In this document: piece after piece, positions 5,774 to 11,151 of the stretch | Layout: each line of letters begins with the position of its first letter | Numbering within the stretch: the first letter of the stretch is position 1 | DNA from: JAICYJ01 sp035473255 | GTDB lineage: Bacteria; Actinomycetota; Thermoleophilia; Gaiellales; JAICJC01 | Assembly: GCA_035473255.1 (NCBI GenBank) | Contig: DATIOK010000085.1 | Coordinates: forward strand, 1-11,151 | DNA length: 11,151 nucleotides | Reading direction: 5' to 3' | Made by a program: the position numbers and the translations under genes | The notes under the pieces: model-generated | Database searches by the model: none | What the model was told of the DNA's origin: nothing | Seen by the model: only the letters and a program-made list of their open reading frames with translations

Positions 5774-8043
5774 GGCCGCTGCTGGCCGGCGCGCTGGCGC
5801 GGCTCCGCCGCCGCCGCGGCCGGGCACTGCTGGCAGCCGCCGGCATCGCCGCTGCCGCGGCAATGACCGGGGCCGCCGTCACCGTCAGCTACAACCTGCA
5901 CGACGGGTTCGCGCGATCAGCAGATGAGGCCGGCATACCCGATGTGATCGTGCACTTCGACCCTCACGCGGCGGGGCGCGTGGCCGCCAGGGTGAAGTCG
6001 CTGCCCAACATCGCGTCGGTCTCGCTGCAGCTCGAGCAGAGGCCGGTGGTACTGCGTACGCGCGGCCATGCGCCGATCACCAGCGGTGATCTGCTGGGCA
6101 CGGTGGGCACGCGGCACGGCTACAAGATCGTGGCGGGTCGCGACCTGTCAGGGCGCACCGGCGAGGTCGTGATCGAGCGCGGCTTGGCATCGCAGTGGCA
6201 CCTGCATCCGGGCGACCGTATCACCGTCGGCGGTCCGTCTACCGGCGGCGCCGTGGGCGCGCGCGTAGTCGGGGTCGCCGTCGCGCCCGACAACGTCGCC
6301 TATCCGCTGGCCTCCGGCGCCCGTATCTGGATGCCCTACCGCGTGGTCGCGGCGATCGACGGTGCCGCCGGCCAGCCCGTCAACACCGCCCTCCTATGGG
6401 TCAACGACCGCTCTCAGCTTGGCGTTACCCTGGAGCAGGCGCGTGCCGCCAGCTACGGCCTTTCCGGCGTCAATTTCGTCACCCGCGAGGGTGTCGGTGT
6501 GCTGATCGACGGCGCGGCCGGCATCGTGATCGCACTGCTTGTGGCGGTGTCGCTCGGAGCCCTGGTCGGGGCCGGGGTGATGGTGGTGGCCTCGTCGCGG
6601 GCGGAGGTGCAGCGGCGGCTGGAGACGATCGCGCTGCTGCGAGCGATCGGCGCTTCGCCTCGCGCCATCACGGGCGCCGCGGCGGTCGAGGCGGCGATGG
6701 TGGCGCTGCCCTCGGCCACCCTGGGGCTGGCGGTGGGGTGGTGGGCTGCGGCCGGCGCCAGCGCGCGGCTGCTGGAGGCGCTCGACCAGTTCCCTCGCGG
6801 CGCGGCGCTGCTGCTGCCGCTGTCCGTGTGCCTGGTTGCGATCGTGGCGCTGGTGGCCGCGGCGTCTGCCTGGCCCACCTGGCGCGCCTGCCGCCGCCCG
6901 GTGGCCGCGATGCTACGCGACGCCGAGCTGCCCACCGGCGCGCGGGCGCTGCGGCTCCCTGCCGGCACGATCGGGCTGGGCATGCGGATCGCCGTCGCCC
7001 GCCCGGTGCGCACGGCCGCGACCACCGTGGTCATGGCCACCTCCGCCGCCGTCGTGCTGCTGCTGCTGGGGCTGGCGACCACGTTGCAGCGGCTCGAGCA
7101 CGATCCCGGCACGATCGGCAAGAACTACCAGCTGACCTCGCACAGCGGGGTGCTGGCGCTACCCCGGATCCGGCGGCTGCCGGGTGTGGCGGACGCCGCC
7201 CAGCGCTTCTCCTCGCCCGTAGCCGACTCGTTCCAGCTGGGCGAGACGTTCAACCTGGTCTCCTACTGCGGCAACCGCCTGCGGTTCGAGGATCCGCCGC
7301 TGGCGGCCGGCCGGCGCGCGACCAGCCCGGGCGAGGCCGAGGTTGGCCAGGGCCTGGCGACGGCGCTGGGCTTGGTGCCGGGCGGGACGCTGGCCGTCCA
7401 GTTTGGCGACGGCGAGGAGGCCCGCTTCCACGTGACGGGCGTCGTGCGGACGCTGGACAACGACGGGCGCGTCGCCTATGTCCAACCCGGCGTCGAGGTC
7501 TGCGGGTTTCGGGGTGGCCAGACGGTGATCCAGCTCAAGGATGGCGCCGACCAGGGCGCGGTCACGGCTGCCCTCAACCTGACCGGCAATCGCCCGGCCA
7601 CGGTGGGCGGTGTGACCAGCCGCAATGCCGCGTTCCTGGGGGTGCTGGCGACGCTGCTGCGCACGATCGCGGTGATCGACGGCCTCGTGTGCCTATACGT
7701 GTTGGCCCAGATGCTGGCGCTGACGGCGCTCGAGCGTCGTGGCGCCGTGGGTCTGCTGCGGGCCTGCGGCGCCGATCGAACTCAGGTGGGGATGGTGTTC
7801 TTCGGCGCGGCCTCGGTCGTGGTGGCGGTGGCCTTGCCGGTGGCGGTGTTGGTGGAGCGGCTGGTGCTGGGGCCGCGGGCGGCGGATCTAGCTGCCTCTT
7901 ACGCAACCGTGTCGCTGCGCGCCGGCACCGCCGAGGTGCTGCTGGCGCTGGCCGGGCTGGTGCTGATCGCGGTGGTGGCGTCCGCCTGGGTGGCGCGGCG
8001 GGCGCTGGCCGAGCCGATCACGCGGCTATTGCGCGACGACTGA
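5770..8043 (+). CDS. FtsX-domain ABC transporter permease
   Basis: 757 residues, starting at GTG 5770, which overlaps the ATPase stop as GTGA; this implies translational coupling. Eight membrane helices are visible in a duplicated 1+3 pattern. Helix 1 spans about 19-40; helices 2-4 about 251-275, 311-333 and 350-372; helix 5 about 425-446; then three C-terminal helices. Two extracytoplasmic domains separate them, about 41-240 and 447-640; the second contains two cysteines (in S-Y-C-G-N and E-V-C-G-F). The conserved cytoplasmic FtsX loop E-T-I-A-L-L-R-A-I-G-A-S (about 295-306) recurs near the C-terminus as A-V-G-L-L-R-A-C-G-A, where it contacts the ATPase. This duplicated layout belongs to large actinobacterial and firmicute exporters rather than 4-helix MacB. 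The substrate is unknown. It ends 3 bases from the convergent metallophosphoesterase stop, with no terminator seen between. Confidence 0.92.
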   Translation: MRPLLAGALARLRRRRGRALLAAAGIAAAAAMTGAAVTVSYNLHDGFARSADEAGIPDVIVHFDPHAAGRVAARVKSLPNIASVSLQLEQRPVVLRTRGHAPITSGDLLGTVGTRHGYKIVAGRDLSGRTGEVVIERGLASQWHLHPGDRITVGGPSTGGAVGARVVGVAVAPDNVAYPLASGARIWMPYRVVAAIDGAAGQPVNTALLWVNDRSQLGVTLEQARAASYGLSGVNFVTREGVGVLIDGAAGIVIALLVAVSLGALVGAGVMVVASSRAEVQRRLETIALLRAIGASPRAITGAAAVEAAMVALPSATLGLAVGWWAAAGASARLLEALDQFPRGAALLLPLSVCLVAIVALVAAASAWPTWRACRRPVAAMLRDAELPTGARALRLPAGTIGLGMRIAVARPVRTAATTVVMATSAAVVLLLLGLATTLQRLEHDPGTIGKNYQLTSHSGVLALPRIRRLPGVADAAQRFSSPVADSFQLGETFNLVSYCGNRLRFEDPPLAAGRRATSPGEAEVGQGLATALGLVPGGTLAVQFGDGEEARFHVTGVVRTLDNDGRVAYVQPGVEVCGFRGGQTVIQLKDGADQGAVTAALNLTGNRPATVGGVTSRNAAFLGVLATLLRTIAVIDGLVCLYVLAQMLALTALERRGAVGLLRACGADRTQVGMVFFGAASVVVAVALPVAVLVERLVLGPRAADLAASYATVSLRAGTAEVLLALAGLVLIAVVASAWVARRALAEPITRLLRDD

Positions 8044-8046
8044 CGG

Positions 8047-9486
8047 CTAGCGATACAGAGTTGCGTTGCGGTCGGCTGCGGTGCCGGCCAGGTGGTTGGG
8101 GCGGCCGCCCTGGTAGTCGAGCCAGGCCAGCCGGCGTGAGATGTTCGCCAGCCGCCAGGCCGGATCGCCGTCCAGCATCCAGGTCTGCAGTGCCACGCCG
8201 GATGGTGTCTGCCAGAGCCGGAACGCACGCGCCTGCTGTGGGTAGTCGGCCAGCGACGACGTGGTGATCGCCCAGTAGCCGCCGGCTGCCGTGTGCACCG
8301 CCGTGATGCTGTTTCGGTGGATGTCGCCGGCGATCGCCGCCACCACGTGGTCGTCGCGGGCGAGCAGAGCGAGCGCGGCGGCGGCGCCGGCAGTCTCGGT
8401 CAGCGGGGTGGAGGAGAACACCAGCAGCCAGCGGCTGCCGCCGGATTGCAGCTGGGACCGCAGCCACGTCACCTGGGAGGGGCGAAGCACGCCTGAGGCG
8501 CCGGCCCGGCGGCTGGTGGTGTCGAGTAGGATTGCCCGTGCCCAGGGTCCCAGGTCGACGGTGTCGTCCATCAGCGGGCCGCTGCCGCCGTGGCCGCTGG
8601 CCGCGCGCAGAGCGGCCACAGCTTGGGCCGGCGAAAGCTCGCGACGGTGCGGGTCGGCTGGCACGAACTCGCTGAGGCCTGGCAGCCCCTGCGCCAGCAG
8701 TTGGTCGACTAAGCGGCGGTCAAGCGTCTTTCCCCGCGCCTCCTCGAGCGTCGCTCGTTCAACCGTGAGCAGCTTGCGATCGCCCACCGCGACCCGCTGC
8801 GTGGCTGGCGTGGCCGGGACGTTGCCCTGCACCTGGAGGTCGTGGTTGCCGGGCAGCGGGTACCAGGGCGCCCGCAGGCCGGGGGAGGTGAACGGCCGCT
8901 CCGCCTGGGTCAGCAGCCGCGGGTAGCGGGGCGCGTCCACCGACGGCCGGTAGATCAGAGGGTCGGCGTTTGACGCGTCTTGGACGCCGTCGTAGCCAGG
9001 CTGTCCGCTGTTGGGGTCGACGCGGCCGCCGCGCAGGATCGCCGTGGCCTGATCCATCTCGTTCTGTTGGGCGTTGTCTATCAGGTCGCCGGTCTCGAAC
9101 ACCGCCAGCGGATGGAGGCGGTCGACGCTGCGTACGATCGCTGCCAGCACGAACGGCGACAGCGCCTCCTGCGGCCGGAAGGCCGACGTGAACGGCGCCC
9201 CCAGCCGATCCAGCATCTCCACCCGCGCTGGCGACTCCTCGTCGGTCACGTGCGCGTCGGTGATCTGCGCGAACGTGGCCAACGGCCGCAACAGCCGGGC
9301 CGCGGGCGCCAGCTCCGTGCGCGGCACCAGCGGCTCGCCCGGCCCCGGCACCAGCACGCCAGTGTTACCGTGGTCGACCCAGGTGCGCACCAGCGTGGAA
9401 CCGGTGTCGGGCAGGTCGGGAGTGGACGAGCCGAGGCCGACGCACCCCGCCGCCGCGCAGGCCAGGATAAGGGCCAGCCGCCGCAC
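8047..9486 (-). CDS. Metallophosphoesterase lipoprotein (calcineurin-like), altered metal site
   Basis: 479 residues from GTG (9486), two bases after the stop of the upstream membrane protein. The N-terminus R-R-L-A-L-I-L-A-C-A-A-A-G-C is a signal with a lipobox (C15), so the enzyme is predicted to sit on the outer face of the membrane. Calcineurin-type motifs are in order: ITDAH (D77, H79), GDLID (D134, D137), and PGNHD (N214, H215). Then come the places where metal-binding histidines are normally found: V-F-S-S-T-P-L (356-362), with no His, and AGDIH (386-390), where G-H-x-H has become G-D-x-H. The overall form resembles the actinobacterial PPA1498-type subfamily (my recollection of TIGR03767), length included. 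The substrate of that group is not known to me. A longer frame upstream exists but overlaps the membrane protein gene and lacks the lipobox context. It is last in the minus-strand operon. Confidence 0.88.
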   Translation of the reverse strand: MRRLALILACAAAGCVGLGSSTPDLPDTGSTLVRTWVDHGNTGVLVPGPGEPLVPRTELAPAARLLRPLATFAQITDAHVTDEESPARVEMLDRLGAPFTSAFRPQEALSPFVLAAIVRSVDRLHPLAVFETGDLIDNAQQNEMDQATAILRGGRVDPNSGQPGYDGVQDASNADPLIYRPSVDAPRYPRLLTQAERPFTSPGLRAPWYPLPGNHDLQVQGNVPATPATQRVAVGDRKLLTVERATLEEARGKTLDRRLVDQLLAQGLPGLSEFVPADPHRRELSPAQAVAALRAASGHGGSGPLMDDTVDLGPWARAILLDTTSRRAGASGVLRPSQVTWLRSQLQSGGSRWLLVFSSTPLTETAGAAAALALLARDDHVVAAIAGDIHRNSITAVHTAAGGYWAITTSSLADYPQQARAFRLWQTPSGVALQTWMLDGDPAWRLANISRRLAWLDYQGGRPNHLAGTAADRNATLYR

Positions 9487-9488
9487 CG

Positions 9489-10775
9489 CTACCAGGTCGT
9501 CCCGTAGAAGAGCTCCACCAGCAGCGCCTGCGCCACGAGCAGCGTCAGCAGCGGGCGCAGGCGCCGGCCAAGCAGTTGCGGCCCGATCGACACGGCCGCC
9601 AGCGGGATCAGAAACAGCCAGATCCGCTCCACCTCGGCCTTGGCGAACCCCGACGCGGACGCCAGCACCAGCGTCCCGGCCAGCGCCACGGCGGCGCTGT
9701 CTGACTGCCCCAGCGCCCGCGACCAGAGCACCAGCCCGGGCAAGCCCAATCCCAGCAAGAAGACGGCGATGTCGCCGAAGAACCAGAACCACAGCGGACG
9801 CCGGTTGGACACGCCGATCCGGTAGGCGTGGTTGGTGGCCTGGTAGGCGTCGTAGGGCTGGTAGCCGGTCAGCAGCCACAGCAGCAGGTAGCAGCCGGCG
9901 ATCACCGCCAGCGCGACGCAGACTTTGGGCAGCAGCGCGCGCGGTCGGGCGCCGCGCAGGAGCAGCGTCGCCACCGCCCACACCGGCACAGCGAGCAGCG
10001 CATAGGACAGGAACGACGCGACGGCGGTGGCAAGCCCGCCGACCACGGCGCGGCGGCGCAGCAGCAACACCGCCGCCACCGAGGATACGGACGCGAACAC
10101 GGCGTCCATCGAAGTGGCGCTCATCAGCAGCACGTTCGGGGCGAACAGCCAGGCCAGCACGGCCAGCCGAGACGATGGCTCATCCGCGAGCTCGCCGCCT
10201 AGCAGGTAGACGGGAATGGCGGTCAGCGATCCCACCAGCAAGATCGCCACCGTCTCGCCCCAAGCGCCGCGCAGGCCGACCTCATACAGGCCGCCCAGCA
10301 GCACCGTCGGGCCTGGCGGGTGCCCGGATGGATGGATCGGCAGCACCGTTCGCACCAGCTCTGGGAAATGGCGCAGGTAGCCGATCGGGTTGTCCAGGAA
10401 ACGTCCGACGGTCCGCAGGTACTCGTGGCGTCCCTCGTGTCCCACCAGCGGAAAGATCAGCTCGTGCGGGCCAAAACGGCTCATGTTGAGGGCGACACGG
10501 GTGAGGAGCGCCATCGCCACGGCCGCCCCCAAGAACCACCGCCGCTCGAGCCGAAGCACCCACGGCGAGACCAGCACCGCCGCGCCCAGCACGACAGCGG
10601 CGAGCAGCGCCCACCAATTCAGGCGCGTTTGCCCAAACCAGTACATCGGCGCCGTGGGCGCACCCAGCCGGCGGTGCTGATGATGCCGCAGCCAGTAGCC
10701 ACCGGCCACCGTGCCCGCGACGAGCACAATCGGCGCGACGGTCAGCCCTGCCCGGGTTGTCCGGCTAGAGGGCAT
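9489..10775 (-). CDS. Polytopic membrane protein, GT-C glycosyltransferase-like
   Basis: 428 residues with about ten hydrophobic helices, the first at roughly 11-30. A non-membrane segment follows the second to third helix (about 98-160) and contains F-G-P-H-E-L, E-G-R-H-E-Y-L (114-120) and HPSGHPPGP (148-156). This His/Pro motif followed by helices is what GT-C and PMT/ArnT-like (GT39-type) lipid-linked sugar transferases show after their first large external loop. There, an acidic residue near the first loop is catalytic; E114 or E118 are candidates, unproven. If so, it would transfer a sugar from a polyprenyl-phosphate donor on the outer face. The ATG at 10775 lies inside the Nudix gene, giving an 11-base overlap, and the stop is two bases before the metallophosphoesterase start, so all three are probably translated together. 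Function is a family-level guess; membrane location is sure. Confidence 0.75.
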   Translation of the reverse strand: MPSSRTTRAGLTVAPIVLVAGTVAGGYWLRHHQHRRLGAPTAPMYWFGQTRLNWWALLAAVVLGAAVLVSPWVLRLERRWFLGAAVAMALLTRVALNMSRFGPHELIFPLVGHEGRHEYLRTVGRFLDNPIGYLRHFPELVRTVLPIHPSGHPPGPTVLLGGLYEVGLRGAWGETVAILLVGSLTAIPVYLLGGELADEPSSRLAVLAWLFAPNVLLMSATSMDAVFASVSSVAAVLLLRRRAVVGGLATAVASFLSYALLAVPVWAVATLLLRGARPRALLPKVCVALAVIAGCYLLLWLLTGYQPYDAYQATNHAYRIGVSNRRPLWFWFFGDIAVFLLGLGLPGLVLWSRALGQSDSAAVALAGTLVLASASGFAKAEVERIWLFLIPLAAVSIGPQLLGRRLRPLLTLLVAQALLVELFYGTTW

Positions 10776-11151
10776 GACCCGCGAGGATCAGTGCCAGCGC
10801 CGACTGTGCCTCGCACAGCTCGCCGCCCCGGGCCAGCTCGACCGCTCGCCGGAACGGCATCCGCACCATCTCGATGCCCTCCGCGGCGGCCTGCGTGGGC
10901 GTGTCGAACACGACGCCGGTCGCGAGGAACACGATGCCCTGCAACGATATGTGGGCGGACGATGAGTAGAACCCGCCGACGCGGCGCAGGTCACGGGCGA
11001 CGCCGCCCACCTCCTCACGGAGCTCGCGCGCGGCAGCAGCCGCCGGCGCCTCGTCCGGCTCGATCGATCCGGCCGGCATCTCAAGCGGGTGCGCCCTCAC
11101 CGGATGTCGGTACTGCCGCACGAACATCGTGTCCCCGTCGTCGGTGACCGG
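10765..11151 (-). CDS. Nudix hydrolase, ADP-ribose pyrophosphatase type, 5' end missing
   Basis: The frame continues beyond the right edge (P-V-T-D-D-G-D-T precedes the first ATG at 11127), so that ATG is internal: typical family members have a strand of this kind before V-R-Q-Y-R. The visible 128 codons contain F-V-R-Q-Y-R-H-P-V, L-E-M-P-A-G and a full Nudix box G-x5-E-x7-R-E-L-x-E-E-x-G (about 11004-11070), with the catalytic E38/E39 counted from the internal Met. The residue after the final Gly is Gly rather than the usual hydrophobic one. 'VRQYR' with 'E-x-P-A-G' is characteristic of ADP-ribose and related nucleoside diphosphate-sugar pyrophosphatases, which split the substrate to AMP and a sugar phosphate in the cytoplasm. 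It is the first visible gene of the minus-strand operon. Confidence 0.93.
   Translation of the reverse strand, partial: PVTDDGDTMFVRQYRHPVRAHPLEMPAGSIEPDEAPAAAAARELREEVGGVARDLRRVGGFYSSSAHISLQGIVFLATGVVFDTPTQAAAEGIEMVRMPFRRAVELARGGELCEAQSALALILAGHAL

Noticed and set aside
6195..8267. 690-codon plus-strand frame inside the permease
   Set aside because: Arg/Gly/Ala-rich shadow in the +1 frame; the permease frame has clear membrane helices and FtsX loops.
9487..9981. N-terminal extension of the metallophosphoesterase frame
   Set aside because: It would lie wholly within the membrane protein gene; the GTG at 9486 directly precedes a good signal peptide and lipobox.
9074..10489. 471-codon plus-strand frame opposite the metallophosphoesterase and membrane protein
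   Set aside because: Low-complexity Arg/Ala/Pro/Ser composition typical of antisense frames in high-GC DNA.
1..11151. CRISPR array, insertion-sequence inverted repeats, rRNA or intact tRNA
   Set aside because: No regularly spaced direct repeats, transposase frame, rRNA or complete cloverleaf seen on either strand.

Overview
The window is high-GC, densely packed bacterial DNA. Very strong G/C third-position bias, GTG starts, genes that overlap or nearly touch, a polar lipobox lipoprotein style and apparently leaderless starts point to an actinobacterium. The protein style fits the Thermoleophilia (Solirubrobacter/Conexibacter-like), but that lineage is an inference I cannot test here.

Layout, left to right. 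(1) 1-492, +: the end of an exported protein I do not recognise. (2) 559-999, +: a SRPBCC (START-like) ligand-binding fold protein. (3) 1028-2791, +: a soluble, triple-PAS, NarL/LiaS-type sensor histidine kinase with no response regulator in the window. (4) 2802-3467, +: a small lipoprotein with two glycine runs, one membrane helix and a helical, probably cytoplasmic tail, starting 10 bases after the kinase. (5) 3500-4973: a visibly AT-richer, decayed island. It holds a 17-base piece matching the 5' end of a tRNA-Gly, a tyrosine recombinase split between two frames, and a SnoaL-like gene with a strong ribosome binding site but an in-frame TGA that is immediately followed by a perfect 8-bp stem-loop. 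(6) 5093-8043, +: a two-gene ABC exporter (MacB/LolD-type ATPase plus an 8-helix double FtsX-domain permease) coupled by a GTGA overlap. (7) 8047-11151, -: a tightly packed convergent set transcribed right to left: a Nudix hydrolase (5' end outside the window), a polytopic GT-C-like membrane protein and a metallophosphoesterase lipoprotein.

How the parts may work together. The kinase and lipoprotein are close enough to be functionally linked (cytosolic sensor plus membrane protein), but both also carry a TANNNT box at the distance expected for leaderless transcription. The ABC pair is a self-contained efflux or lipid/lipoprotein-extraction type transporter. The minus-strand trio is almost certainly one operon; an envelope role is plausible for the membrane protein and the lipoprotein, while the Nudix enzyme is of ADP-ribose pyrophosphatase type. 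The points most worth a second look are the UGA/hairpin in the SnoaL-like gene, the tRNA-Gly fragment beside a broken integrase, and the altered metal ligands of the metallophosphoesterase.
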